Shown here one piece after another: positions 44,722 through 54,636 of a stretch of DNA of 64,000 bases. The translations under genes were made by a program, and so were the position numbers. Source of the stretch: Spirosoma sp. KCTC 42546 (lineage in GTDB: Bacteria; Bacteroidota; Bacteroidia; Cytophagales; Spirosomataceae). The notes beneath the pieces were generated by a model that was given only the letters and a program-made list of their open reading frames with translations, ran no database searches and was not told the DNA's origin. The stretch lies in assembly GCF_006965485.1 (NCBI RefSeq), contig NZ_CP041360.1:5870501-5934500 (forward strand). The letters are read 5' to 3'. Every line of letters starts with the position of its first letter. The stretch's first letter is position 1.

Positions 44722-45276
44722 TCAACTTACACACTGTTGAACACATAAACTTTTTACCTTTTCCCGGCTCCTCTTGAGCCGCATCTTGACCGCACTAGGC
44801 TTGAGATCATACAACTGAGCAAGTTCGTCAATACTCATGCCGTCCTCGTACTTCAGGCGCAGGAACGTTCTCTCCTCGACCGAAAGAGTAGTCATGGCTT
44901 GCTGAACGACTTGGAGGGTTTCCTCATGCAACTGAGTTTCCTCCTCATCAGCAGTATTGTGGTCAATGCCGGCTTCTTCCCAGGTAGTGGTGGGCAATCG
45001 CTTGGCCATACGGAGTTGATCAGCACAGTAATTATACGAAATTGAATAGAGCCAGGTCGAAAAACTAGACCGTTCTTGAAAGGCATCCAGTTTGTTGAAT
45101 ACTTTCAGGAAAATATCCTGTGTAAAATCCTCCGCCTGTTCAGCATCTTTGGTCATTGATAGGCACCGCTGATAGACCTTTTTCACGTATCGGGAATAGA
45201 GGGCTTCGAAGCATTGATTGGGTTGACTAGGCAATAATTGACGAATAGTTTCTTCGTCGGATAAGGAAGCGTACAT
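44722..45276 (-). CDS. ECF-type RNA polymerase sigma factor, paralogue B
   Basis: 184 residues. Region 2 (CLSMTKDAEQAEDFTQDIFL; STWLYSISYNYCADQLRMAK) and region 4 (LSVEERTFLRLKYEDGMSID; LKPSAVKMRLKRSREKVKSL). Close paralogue of the plus-strand sigma factor at 42516, 1.65 kb away and pointing towards it. A TAACTTTG element on the minus strand at 45395-45402 fits the Bacteroidota -7 motif about 120 bp upstream, without a clear -33 partner. Confidence 0.93.
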   Translation of the reverse strand: MYASLSDEETIRQLLPSQPNQCFEALYSRYVKKVYQRCLSMTKDAEQAEDFTQDIFLKVFNKLDAFQERSSFSTWLYSISYNYCADQLRMAKRLPTTTWEEAGIDHNTADEEETQLHEETLQVVQQAMTTLSVEERTFLRLKYEDGMSIDELAQLYDLKPSAVKMRLKRSREKVKSLCVQQCVS

Positions 45277-45825
45277 GAATAAAAGAAACGTTATAAGTTT
45301 AAGCTTTCATGTATGATTAAATAGAGAGGCGTTTATAATATACTTTAGACAATAATCGAGTACTTAAGACACAATTAATCTACTAGGCGGTATACAAAGT
45401 TAGGCTTACGAGTCAGGGCGAGTTTTAGCTCGATCCGTAGAATTACTTAATCACAAGAAGCCCTGGCCAATCCAGTCCACTTAAGGTGCGCACCGGGCAT
45501 ATAACCCCTGCTTATCGTTACTTTTTGAGATTCTTACCGTCTAAGGAATATGAGTATTCATACTTCCATTTCCACTATACTTTTGGTTAATAGCGGTCAA
45601 CCTCAGCTACTATTTATTGAAGGGCCTTTAGTACAATCATCCTTTAACTAGCTAATCTTCTGGTCGATAGTTGCTGTCAGTGACTCCCTTGTTCTTCGAC
45701 GCAACCTTTCTGCTAATACTTCCGTATCCAGGGATAGGCTTGAAAAGCTCCTATTGGTAGCAAACGTCAAGCCCCATTTTACCAGTTGAGGGCTACCCTA
45801 TACTAATTTTTACCCTTTACCATCT
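45277..45825. other. Divergent spacer, 549 bp
   Basis: No supported gene. It contains a -7-like TAACTTTG on the minus strand (45395-45402) that could serve the sigma gene. Confidence 0.4.
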
Positions 45826-46191
45826 ATGGATACTAACTCCTTCCAGAGCCACCGACTCCACGCCAAGCCAGTAAAAAGCCAAACACTGATCGCCCATTGG
45901 GCCGAATCGCTAGCCACATTTACTAGCAACTATCATAAAGTGTTAGCCTGTCTGCACCACCAGCCCAGCGTCGGAGAGTGCCCCTCGAAATACTCCCAAG
46001 AGACATTTGAGGCGTTGCTGATGAAAATGCAGACAGAGGTACAACTACTCAATCAAGACATAGATAATTTTGACCCCTTTACAGCTGAGCCTAATCAGTG
46101 CTTTCACAAAAAGCTAGCCACTCACACTAGATACCTAACTCGATTGAATCAGCGTGCTTTTCTGCTACTGGTTGATCAGTCCCCCAATTAG
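45826..46191 (+). CDS. Hypothetical helical protein
   Basis: 121 residues, helical, with no signal peptide (LIAHWAESLATFTSNYHKVL; LLMKMQTEVQLLNQDIDNFD). No recognised domain. It is convergent with the large PAS kinase gene. A role linked to that kinase is possible only by position. Confidence 0.55.
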   Translation: MDTNSFQSHRLHAKPVKSQTLIAHWAESLATFTSNYHKVLACLHHQPSVGECPSKYSQETFEALLMKMQTEVQLLNQDIDNFDPFTAEPNQCFHKKLATHTRYLTRLNQRAFLLLVDQSPN

Positions 46192-46444
46192 GTGTTTTAC
46201 GCTTGCTCAGCTGCTCAAGCTTCGACCGTGACATTCGCAATCGGCATCCCAATGGCGACCCGGCCGCATTACCCTGCGTCTATGCCACTACAGCATATCG
46301 GGTTATTCAGGTTACATTATCCGTTCCTACTGGCAATACCACCATCATCTTACCCAGCTTGGCAGGAACTCTAAGCTTTCTATATACAAGCCTGTGGCTC
46401 AGCTTATTTTCTCACTACTGCTTCCAGAAGGTTGCAAAAATAGG

Positions 46445-49291
46445 CTATATCGGCAAGTAGACACTGAAGGTAGCCCCTTGTCCTGGCTTACTGGTGGCCG
46501 TGATAGCTCCGCCATGATTTGTTACCACTTTTTGACAAATGGCTAGCCCAATTCCCGTCCCGGCAAATTCATTCTTGCCATGTAGCCGCTGGAACACTTG
46601 AAAAATGCGATCCCTGTATTTCTCGTCAAAACCGATGCCGTTATCCATAACCTCAATACACTGGTAAATTCGGGCCAATCTTGTCGGCTTCAGTAAAGCC
46701 GGTAAGTCCGAAGCCAATACCTGATGAGTCCGCACGATGATGCGAGGAGGCTGGTTACGGTCCAAGTTATCGGTACGACTAAATTTGAGCGCATTACTGA
46801 TCAGATTTTGAAACAATTGCTCTAGTTGTAGAGCATCACCCGGCACCATCGGTAATTCGGCCACTATAATTTCCGCCTTAGCTTCCTTGATGGCTACCGC
46901 TAAATTATCGAGTGCGTTAAGAATAACCTGACTAAGAGCGACCGGATCGGTAGGGGCGGGTTGGGTTGAAATACGGGAAAAGGCCAACAGATCTTTGATT
47001 AAGCGGGACATCCGGCTGGCCGCCACCTGCATCCGTTCCAGATGAGATCGCCCCTCTCCTAACTCACTACCGTACCGGTTGATTAACAAATCACCAAACT
47101 GTTGAACCTTGCGTAAGGGTTCCTGTAAATCATGGGAAGCAATGTAGGCAAACTGTTCGAGGTTTTGATTGGAACGGATCAACAGGTGATTGGCTTCTTC
47201 AAGCCGTTGATTGGCCCGCATGACGTCTTCACTGGCAGCGATAAGTTCCTCATTATTGGCGGCCAGTTCTTCATTGATCGCTTCCAGTTCCTCCGTGCGT
47301 TGTTGCACCTGCTGCTCTAAGGCTAATTGGACATTGCGTTGCTCGGTAATATCCTGTACGGTCCCACTGAGTCGATAGGCAATGCCTTCGGCAGTAAAGT
47401 AGGCTTTGCCCTTGGCCCGTAAGATCCGCTCCTGGCCTGTCAGATCAGCGTCCACCGTATATTCGATATCATAGAGGCCTGAAGAACCCGGTATCATGGC
47501 TTTGGAAAGTGCTTGTTGAATCCGAGGTAAGTCCGTTGGGCGAATAGCTGCTACTGATTTCGGTTGGGTTAACGGTTCATCCGAATCCAACCCATACCAG
47601 GCCCTGAGCCGGGGGGAATACTCAATGGAACCCGTTGCCAGCTCAATTTGCCAAGTCCCTAACTGAGCCAGTTCAATGGCTTCCTGTAGGGCCGCTTCGG
47701 TTTCTTCCACTTTTTGGCGGGCCAGTACTTGCCCCGTTACTTCGGAGGCCGTCACAATTACCCCATAGGTTTCACCGGCCGTATTGCGTAACGCTTTGTA
47801 AATGCAATCATAATACCCCCATTCCGCTTGGGCTGACCCGCCCAGCTGGATTCTAACTTCGGGTTGGTAATTAGTTTCTCCGGTGGTAAATACTTGATCT
47901 AGTGGCTGGGCAAAAGAACTAGCCAGTAAGGTAGGCATCGCTTCCTTGAAAGGCTTTCCAATGATCGAGGTAGCTGTTCCCAGCAAAGTCAGCATCTTTT
48001 CATTGACGGTGCGGACGACCATCTCCTCCCCTACAAAAACCACCTTAGCCACTGGTGAATGATGAAACACATTCCGGGAGAACAACTCACTTTCTTCCAG
48101 CGCCCGTTGAGCAAGCAGTTCCGGCCTTCTATCCCGCATGACAGCACCTACGGCTATGGGCTGTCCATCATGGGGATCGTCGATGCGAATGGTATTATTA
48201 AACACGGGGAAGATCTCGCCCGTTTTTAGATGGCGAACCAGCATTTCCCCCGACCAGCGCCCAGTATTCATTACCGACGGCAGCACCTGTCGTTCAACCA
48301 GGTCAAAATGTTCAGGCGCATGAAGCTGGGATATAGGAGTTTGTTGAACTTGCTGGGCATTATCAAAACCCAGCATGGCTATTCCTGCCTTGTTGATATA
48401 GGAATTTTTGCCATCCATTTCCAAAATAGACATCAGCTCAATGCTGTTATCGACCAGCGTCAGCAATTTTCGTTGCATTTCCTGGGCCGCTAGCTCGGCG
48501 CGTAAGTCCCGTAGGGTGAACCCTCTTCCGATTGGCTTTCCCGAATGAGGATCATCGATCCGAATAGCGCTTGCCTGACAGGGAATTGTTTCGCCGGTTA
48601 TAAAATGCCTTACCTCTACCCGGCCTGTCCAGTGTCCCTGACTCAGCAGGGTTGGCAGGGCCAGTTCCTGGATCTGGCGGTAGTGTTCGGGAGTATAGAA
48701 ATCCGCTATCTTTTTATCAACCAGCCTAGCGTTATCCAAGCCGACCAGCCTCCGACCAGCCTCATTCATATAGGTGACCCGTCCCTCCCAATCAGCGATG
48801 GTCATAAAGTCGAGTCCATTGTCAACCAGCGCTACTAATTTTTGCTGTTCATCTCGTTGGGTTACCTCTTGGGTAACTTCCTCAACGATCGAAAATAGGC
48901 TTTGGATTTGGTCTGTTTCGGGCTCAAGGATCGTTGTATGAAGTTTGACCCATATCTGATGGCCTTGTTTATGGAGGCAACGTAGGTGGATAACTGGTGA
49001 ACCCGGTCTACTCCTTATTAATTCACTCAGGTGATGCTCATAGTACCTCTGATCATCCGGGTGAATCACGAACTCAAACCGGTTGTTGATCAGCTCATTT
49101 AGTGAGTAACCCGTTAGATGCCCGTATGCGTTGTTAACGTGGATAACTGTTCCGTTTATCTGAGAAATTACCAGGCCTAGGGGTGCCTGGCTAAAGGCTG
49201 TAGCGAGGTGTTTTTCTATTGGCCGCAGCTTACGCTTCCCGACTCTTCCTAAAGTAGTTTGTTTCTTAACCAGGTTCTTGTCGTTTGCCAC
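46445..49291 (-). CDS. Multi-PAS sensor histidine kinase
   Basis: 948 residues, soluble, no membrane helix. Five PAS domains in order (about 28-140, 150-262, 275-390, 405-515, 535-645), a coiled coil (about 650-705, EELEAINEELAANNEELIAA), HisKA with His720 in YIASHDLQEPLRK, and HATPase (about 820-947) with N box NLISNALKF, G1 DNGIGF and G2 GTGIGLA. PAS domains 2 and 3 share blocks (VDN..., HFxTGE, RIDDPH) and are an internal duplication. It is followed in the region by single-domain receivers, so it likely feeds a phosphorelay. Probably cytosolic, with redox or small-molecule sensing as the usual PAS roles. Confidence 0.95.
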   Translation of the reverse strand: MANDKNLVKKQTTLGRVGKRKLRPIEKHLATAFSQAPLGLVISQINGTVIHVNNAYGHLTGYSLNELINNRFEFVIHPDDQRYYEHHLSELIRSRPGSPVIHLRCLHKQGHQIWVKLHTTILEPETDQIQSLFSIVEEVTQEVTQRDEQQKLVALVDNGLDFMTIADWEGRVTYMNEAGRRLVGLDNARLVDKKIADFYTPEHYRQIQELALPTLLSQGHWTGRVEVRHFITGETIPCQASAIRIDDPHSGKPIGRGFTLRDLRAELAAQEMQRKLLTLVDNSIELMSILEMDGKNSYINKAGIAMLGFDNAQQVQQTPISQLHAPEHFDLVERQVLPSVMNTGRWSGEMLVRHLKTGEIFPVFNNTIRIDDPHDGQPIAVGAVMRDRRPELLAQRALEESELFSRNVFHHSPVAKVVFVGEEMVVRTVNEKMLTLLGTATSIIGKPFKEAMPTLLASSFAQPLDQVFTTGETNYQPEVRIQLGGSAQAEWGYYDCIYKALRNTAGETYGVIVTASEVTGQVLARQKVEETEAALQEAIELAQLGTWQIELATGSIEYSPRLRAWYGLDSDEPLTQPKSVAAIRPTDLPRIQQALSKAMIPGSSGLYDIEYTVDADLTGQERILRAKGKAYFTAEGIAYRLSGTVQDITEQRNVQLALEQQVQQRTEELEAINEELAANNEELIAASEDVMRANQRLEEANHLLIRSNQNLEQFAYIASHDLQEPLRKVQQFGDLLINRYGSELGEGRSHLERMQVAASRMSRLIKDLLAFSRISTQPAPTDPVALSQVILNALDNLAVAIKEAKAEIIVAELPMVPGDALQLEQLFQNLISNALKFSRTDNLDRNQPPRIIVRTHQVLASDLPALLKPTRLARIYQCIEVMDNGIGFDEKYRDRIFQVFQRLHGKNEFAGTGIGLAICQKVVTNHGGAITATSKPGQGATFSVYLPI

Positions 49292-49669
49292 ACGTCTTTA
49301 CGTCAAGGGAGAAGTACTAATTGATAGTTTGTCTGGATACTAACGGATTATACAGGTAAATCTACTCGGTCGCCAAATAACTCAGTACTACTTCAACGTA
49401 ATAATAAGACCCGGTTGATTCTGGGCTTTATTTGTTGATGAAAATACCGTGGATTAGGCAGTTATGCGGAGGTTTGGGATTGAGGACTACGGTTTGGCGG
49501 ATAGTGAGAGAGTAGAATAAGAGGAAAATTTTAACTGGATAAAAACCAATCAAGCCTTTCCTGCGTATACTGCTATGACGCCAATGCTTTCTTAACCAAC
49601 CTAATCAAAATAGCATATCCTTGTGATTAGAGCCTATTTTTAGAGTAACAAACAGCCGTAAAAGGAGGA
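49292..49669. other. Gene-free spacer, 378 bp
   Basis: No gene, repeat or clear terminator seen. It separates the receiver gene at 49670 from the PAS kinase on the same strand. Confidence 0.45.
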
Positions 49670-50089
49670 TTATTCGTGTATATTATCTTGCCAGATAAGT
49701 TGGGGGAGCTGAACTAGTTTTAACCAATAGGTACAGAAAGCATCTATATCCTCTAAAGCCGTTTGTTTTAAAAGTAGCGAATTAACCCCCGCCCGATAAT
49801 ATCGCGTCACTTCACGCTCTGAGATTTCACCGGTCCAGATCACAATCGGTATATGCCTCCAGGAGGCAGAATCCATTAACCAAACGACTAGTTCATACCC
49901 ATCCATTAAAGGCATCTGTACATCAACTAGAATTAAGTTAGGGTGTAAGCCATTTATCAGCTTTTGGGTTGCCTCCAGTCCATTCTGAGCATAGTGTAGG
50001 GTTACATCTTGATGGCACTGCTTGATTAAACTGGATAATAGCATAAAGTCATCGTCGTCATCATCGACTACTAAAATAGTATACTGCAT
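49670..50089 (-). CDS. Single-domain response regulator (Rcp1-like)
   Basis: 139 residues, receiver only. Acidic pocket VVDDDDDDF, phospho-acceptor Asp56 in LILVDVQMPLMDG, then IVIWTGE and LLLKQTAL, where Lys replaces the usual KP with KQ. The DDDDDD cluster is typical of cyanobacterial Rcp1-type receivers that pair with PAS or phytochrome kinases. The PAS kinase 380 bp downstream on the same strand is the likely partner. Confidence 0.93.
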   Translation of the reverse strand: MQYTILVVDDDDDDFMLLSSLIKQCHQDVTLHYAQNGLEATQKLINGLHPNLILVDVQMPLMDGYELVVWLMDSASWRHIPIVIWTGEISEREVTRYYRAGVNSLLLKQTALEDIDAFCTYWLKLVQLPQLIWQDNIHE

Positions 50090-50301
50090 AAGTAGTTGAG
50101 TAGGAAACTGACAAAAGATAGGACTCGCCCAAAAGCCAAACTCGTAAAAACATTAGTTAGACATGAACTTATTAACAGCTATTATTAAGAATAGTTTTAA
50201 ACTGATTATAATGGAGTTAAACACTAACTTACCCCTATGTCAGTGCTTGTTTATTGATTGTCAATCCGGTAACATTGTATCTATCCGTAGCTTATCACAT
50301 C

Positions 50302-50706
50302 ATGGCCTTATCAATACCACCCACCGTTTGGATTATTGACGACGACGAAGATGATCAACTTTTCATTCGCTATGCTTTCCTGGATGGGGAGCCTTCGATT
50401 AGTGTCCTGTCGTTAAGTGATGGGGTCGATCTGCTACCTAGGCTGGCTGAATGTGTTGAGTTACCCCGCTTACTGCTACTAGACATTAATATGCCGCTGA
50501 AAAACGGTTTTGAAACGCTGAAGGAATTGAGGAGTATACCTGCTTATGCCCAACTACCTGTGGTCATGTTAACAACTTCATCCGATGAAGATGATCGTCA
50601 GCGTTGTTTATCCCTGGGGGCAAATCAGTTTTTGACTAAGCCTCTTACGTATGAGCAGTTACGTGAAATGGCGCAGGAATTGAGCAGCAACTGGGAGTTA
50701 ATCTAA
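50302..50706 (+). CDS. Single-domain response regulator (Rcp1-like)
   Basis: 134 residues from the ATG at 50302; a TTG start at 50254 would add 16 residues without support. Acidic pocket IIDDDEDDQ, Asp61 in LLLLDINMPLKNG, Thr in VMLTTSSDEDD and Lys in FLTKPLTYEQ. Divergent from the receiver at 49670, so the two share a control region of about 210 bp and may be co-regulated. Confidence 0.94.
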   Translation: MALSIPPTVWIIDDDEDDQLFIRYAFLDGEPSISVLSLSDGVDLLPRLAECVELPRLLLLDINMPLKNGFETLKELRSIPAYAQLPVVMLTTSSDEDDRQRCLSLGANQFLTKPLTYEQLREMAQELSSNWELI

Positions 50707-50998
50707 CTCGGCTTTGTCGTTTGCGATTGCTTAAAGTTTTGATCTAACCGCTCCAGCGGCCTGGCGCAACAGCTTGTACGCTGGAGCGGGACTGTAAACT
50801 ATAATACAAGTGATAAATTCTCCGGTCGGCTGCTACCGTTTGAAACAGCAAAGCGACCTAAATGCCTAACTTCTATTACTTTATACTGTTTTTAAGGGCA
50901 AATAAATAATTCTCTTTGCTTGATGATTCAAAATACAGTAGGTTAATTTGTAAAGCTCAGGATTTTCAAGGAATACATAAGCTCAATCCCAATCCTTT

Positions 50999-51448
50999 AT
51001 GATCCTTAAATACACGATTCTATCCGCTACACTCGCTTTAGGCCTACCTCTTTTGTCCTGTCAGGATCACCGAGATCTATCCGTTACCCTGAAAGCTACG
51101 CTCGATGGCAAATCGGTAAAGCCATTACCGACCACTTCGACGGCGACTGGTTTATTTACGGCTAACCTTGATTTGACAACCAGGGAGTTAGCCTACACCC
51201 TTTCCTATTCAGATTTGTCTACGCCATCCGTAGTGGCTCACCTGCATAAAGCTACGGGGGTAACCGGTACGGGTCTGGTTGATATTATTATTCCAACGCC
51301 GAATAACACATCGGGTAGTGTCAATAGAACCACATTTCCGCTGAGTCAGAATCAGGTTGACAGTCTGGTAGCAGGCTTTTACTATGTTGATGTGCACACG
51401 CTATCTTATCCAGCTGGCGAAATTCGCGGAGAGGTCATAAAGCAATAG
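50999..51448 (+). CDS. CHRD-domain lipoprotein
   Basis: 149 residues. Signal peptide with a lipobox ending LPLLSC (Cys21). The rest is a CHRD domain: LSVTLKATLDGKSV, FTANLDLTTRELAYTLSYSD, VVAHLHKA, and the closing YYVDVHTLSYPAGEIRGEV, the family signature. Envelope-anchored; CHRD is known from chordin and many bacterial secreted proteins, but its role in bacteria is not established. Confidence 0.92.
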   Translation: MILKYTILSATLALGLPLLSCQDHRDLSVTLKATLDGKSVKPLPTTSTATGLFTANLDLTTRELAYTLSYSDLSTPSVVAHLHKATGVTGTGLVDIIIPTPNNTSGSVNRTTFPLSQNQVDSLVAGFYYVDVHTLSYPAGEIRGEVIKQ

Positions 51449-52025
51449 GGTGTTATTGGTGTCAAGAAGACTTGTTATTTATCATCTGTACTACTTAATG
51501 GCTTAGCTATATCCTTTTTAGGTTGCTTTTAGGCCATTATTTATCCTTCCCACGAGCTGTACCGACTTAGTAAAAAAGCGGGAAAGTGAGAAAGGATGAA
51601 TTTGGTATCTCAAAGTATTGCCTGTATAAACCATCAGGGTAGCAACCGAATTGCTTCTCTTACTTTATTCTGAAAAGCCTGCTGTCATTACCTTGCTGAA
51701 AATCCAGAAGGTCGACCTTTGCGTAGAGGTTGATCAGGTTTCAGGTTTGGGTAAAGGGATCAGGATCAGGAGACACTTCAATTACAGTCCAGAGTAATTC
51801 ACGGAACTCTTCGAACTGCTGGGTAATCACTTCGGCTCCTGATCCAGGGGGCAAGCGTATTTATTTATCTGCTGCCAGCATCAGTTGCGCAATAGGCGAA
51901 TCGGCTGGCGGCTTAGGCTTACACATGAACAGGGTTTGTTGTATAGTCTACAAAATTAGTTTGATTGGATGAAGTTGCTCCTTTACATAAGAGATGACTG
52001 GAAACCTATCTGATCAGTTTCTACA
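51449..52025. other. 577-bp gene-free region
   Basis: No supported gene. Short minus-strand frames around 51750-51920 have protein-like composition (including a 21-codon frame from an ATG near 51930) but are too short to call. They may be remnants. Confidence 0.4.
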
Positions 52026-52232
52026 TCAGCTATTAAGTTTTCTGCTCGTAAAACGAAGGCCAAGAACGGTATAAACAACCAGGGCTGAGGTTTCACAACA
52101 GGCTTCAAAAGGCTCCCGATGATAAACTCCTGTTCGATAATCCTGCACCCAATCAATCAGGGCATAGCAGTAGCCAGCGAAGCCAAGCAAAGCGCCTAAC
52201 CCTAACAGAAATAGAACGAATGAATATTTCAT
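52026..52232 (-). CDS. Small membrane protein, paralogue of 54286-54636
   Basis: 68 residues. One hydrophobic segment (about 5-27), then DWVQDYRTGVYHREPFEACC, and a second hydrophobic stretch ending with a Ser-Arg pair (RFTSRKLN). The D-W-x-x-D-x-x-T-G-x-Y-x-x-x-P-x-E-A-x-C pattern is shared with the protein encoded at 54286-54636, so the two are paralogues. No known family named. Confidence 0.65.
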   Translation of the reverse strand: MKYSFVLFLLGLGALLGFAGYCYALIDWVQDYRTGVYHREPFEACCETSALVVYTVLGLRFTSRKLNS

Positions 52233-52598
52233 AGTGCCCCTAGTGGGTGAGGTTTTATGTGAATTATTAACATTATGGTGTGACTGCGATATAGACCGTC
52301 AATCCAGTAGAAAGTTAAAGGGGGCTTTGCCAAGCCGTGCGTTAATCCAGGTAGCTATTGGTAGGTTGATCAACGTTTTCTTATTTTGTCTTATTCAATA
52401 TGGAAACTTGACCTAAGGCCACCGGCCAGTTTGGTTGCTTATCCACCATTGAGTAAAATAGTTATTTGATTCAGAAAGGCTATCCGCATTGTGGGTAGCC
52501 TTTTTTAGTGTTTTAGCACACCTAAAAACCAGGCAAAAACCTAAGCCGTAGGGAGTATCTTGCCTGGCTTTGCAAGGACTGTTTCAAGGACTAGGAGG
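52233..52598. other. Gene-free spacer, 366 bp
   Basis: No supported gene; it contains the terminator at 52475. Confidence 0.45.
52475..52508 (+). terminator. Intrinsic terminator
   Basis: AAAGGCTA (52475-52482) pairs with TAGCCTTT (52496-52503), giving a stem with six T in total at its 3-prime end (52501-52506). No plus-strand gene ends just upstream, so it may end a short transcript or act on the Wzi gene from the other side. Confidence 0.65.
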
Positions 52599-54083
52599 TC
52601 AAAACAGGCCTTCTTTGCGAAAGCCCACATAAAAGCCCATTCGATTCTCGTACAGCTCACCCTGGTCGGTCGCTAGAGAAGCCGTGGCCGTGGTTCCTTT
52701 TAAGTGTCGGACTGGTGAGGAGATCGATAGTAGACCAGAAAATTGATAAACAGGATTTAAAAACGGCACTTCATAGGTACCTATATTCTCACTATAGGAA
52801 GCCTTCAGATAGAACCGAAAATAATCCATGATCAGCCCCGATAGCCCCAGATGCATTACCGCCACCCGGTTGTTGTTAGTAAAACCGTACCGGGGTAATT
52901 CAGCACGGCTGTCAGTGGTTGGGCTAATAAACGGGGTGCCAAGCGTTAAGCCGTAGCGCGACCAGCCGTCCTGATATTGCGAATGATTGAAGTAATTATC
53001 CCGGCCCCGCTGTGCGTCATTTTCCAGAAATAAGCTGCCGCCCTGGCTTTGGGTATATACATATTCCAGCAGAACATCCTGAATCTGTAAGCCGTTGGGA
53101 TTGCGGGGGCGACGGTTGCGAATCCGCAGCCCATTTAGTCCATCCGCCAGATTGGTCAGGTGAAATAGAGAGCCATCTTCGTATATATTTTGCCGGTAGG
53201 CAAACACCGAAAACGAGCGGGCTGTGTATTCAAGCGCCAGATCAACGGTTCCCAGATGATTGCCAATCCGATTCTCATGATCAAACGTACTGATCCGACT
53301 GGTGTCCAGATCCGTCCGGTCGCCCAATGGCCGGGCCAATACGACATTGATATAGTCACTGAATTGGTTGGGCAATTGATCATTCTTGATCACCGACTTA
53401 CCCGCTAACTGGTTCGTCGTACCGCTCCACATGACTTCATGATTCATGCCGGTGTAGAGCTTAAACCGCCAGTTTGGCTTTCCCAATCGGCCATAGAGCG
53501 CTTTTTGATGGAGCAGTACATGATTGACTAATCGATCATTTTCAAACCAGCCATGGGCATAGAATCCTTTAATGCCAAACAGGGCATTTCCGGGTACGTA
53601 GTCTGGCAAGCCAATCTGGAGCTTAGTCATGGGCAAGGCGTTGCCCGACCAGGCGTAGGAGCCCGACGAAAGGGTTGAGTCCACCAATCCAATGATTTCC
53701 CGTCGTCGGCCCGCCCACACTTCCAGGTTTTTGCCAAACTTGACCTTTACGTAGGCAACGGGAAGGAGTAGTTTATAGCTAGCGCCCGCATTCAAAACGC
53801 CTTCCACTCCCCAGCCCCAGTCAATCCGTCGCTTGTGGGCTGGAAGACTGTCGTTGTTTCTGGTTACACTACGATATGCCCTACTGAAGCCTTGACGCAA
53901 GGTCACGGAGGGTCCCTGGCTGGGTACAATACCATACTGATTGGCGCGTAGCCAGAACGGAATGCTCGTTCCGTAAAAGCCCACTTCGGTTTGATATTGG
54001 ACTGGGTGGGTAGGCTGTGCAAGGGCCGAATAAACCGCCAACAGGCTACTCGCGAACGGAATACAAAGCTTAACGTTGGTCAT
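52599..54083 (-). CDS. Capsule assembly Wzi-family protein
   Basis: 494 residues. Signal peptide ending near residue 22 (ALAQPTHPVQ). The family patterns follow: EVGFYGTSIPFWLRANQYG near the N terminus, LEVWAGRRREIIG, a HGWFEND block and barrel strands to the end (RMGFYVGFRKEGLF). Wzi is an outer-membrane beta barrel of 18 strands that helps anchor capsular polysaccharide. No other capsule gene is adjacent, so its partner polysaccharide locus must lie elsewhere. In Bacteroidota the family is widespread and the role less certain than in Escherichia. Confidence 0.9.
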   Translation of the reverse strand: MTNVKLCIPFASSLLAVYSALAQPTHPVQYQTEVGFYGTSIPFWLRANQYGIVPSQGPSVTLRQGFSRAYRSVTRNNDSLPAHKRRIDWGWGVEGVLNAGASYKLLLPVAYVKVKFGKNLEVWAGRRREIIGLVDSTLSSGSYAWSGNALPMTKLQIGLPDYVPGNALFGIKGFYAHGWFENDRLVNHVLLHQKALYGRLGKPNWRFKLYTGMNHEVMWSGTTNQLAGKSVIKNDQLPNQFSDYINVVLARPLGDRTDLDTSRISTFDHENRIGNHLGTVDLALEYTARSFSVFAYRQNIYEDGSLFHLTNLADGLNGLRIRNRRPRNPNGLQIQDVLLEYVYTQSQGGSLFLENDAQRGRDNYFNHSQYQDGWSRYGLTLGTPFISPTTDSRAELPRYGFTNNNRVAVMHLGLSGLIMDYFRFYLKASYSENIGTYEVPFLNPVYQFSGLLSISSPVRHLKGTTATASLATDQGELYENRMGFYVGFRKEGLF

Positions 54084-54285
54084 ACTATCGGCTATCGCCG
54101 GGATACAAATAAGTTCGTGTGCGCTTTATTGTTGAGGAAGGAAAGTGCCTGAATAGAGGCCCGCCATAGGAGGATGTGGAAAACCTCATTCGGGGAATCC
54201 CATACGGTTGATATAGACAACATCAATGCCCCGAGCTGATCGCTACCCATCCCGGTATAGGGAAGCGACCAGCTTCAATATGTTT

Positions 54286-54636
54286 TTAGGCCTTGCGGGG
54301 CTGTACAGGGGCTGGATTACCCGTTGGCCACTGGGATACAGTCGATCCAGTTGCCTCCTTTTTGGTCCAATGAATAGGAAAGGATTTACCCTTCGCCTTG
54401 GCGACACCTGGTTGGTTCAGTAAGGGGATACTTCGCTTTAACCGGCTCGTAATAAACTGATAAGCCAGATAGCAGTAGGCCACAACAACAACTATCTGAC
54501 AAACGGCCTCTAACGGATCGCTATCATAGCGGCCGGTTTTCATATCCCAAAACCAGTCCAGTACTACCCAGCCATAGGCCGCCCCACCTACCAGGGCCAC
54601 CAGAATCAGGCTTCGCTTTACGATGGGCTGTCTCAT
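54286..54636 (-). CDS. Small membrane protein, paralogue of 52026-52232
   Basis: 116 residues. Two hydrophobic segments (about 9-27 and 47-64), between them DWFWDMKTGRYDSDPLEAVC, and a basic, Pro-rich tail that the paralogue lacks. It overlaps the LytTR gene by 4 bp (TCAT on the plus strand), so the two are co-translated; the protein may anchor or modulate that regulator. Confidence 0.75.
   Translation of the reverse strand: MRQPIVKRSLILVALVGGAAYGWVVLDWFWDMKTGRYDSDPLEAVCQIVVVVAYCYLAYQFITSRLKRSIPLLNQPGVAKAKGKSFPIHWTKKEATGSTVSQWPTGNPAPVQPRKA

Noticed and set aside
46203..46460. 85-codon open frame after the 121-residue gene
   Set aside because: It overlaps the PAS kinase end and shows no domain; at most a gene remnant.
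51730..51972. 80-codon plus-strand frame
   Set aside because: The opposite strand looks more protein-like here and neither is long enough to support.
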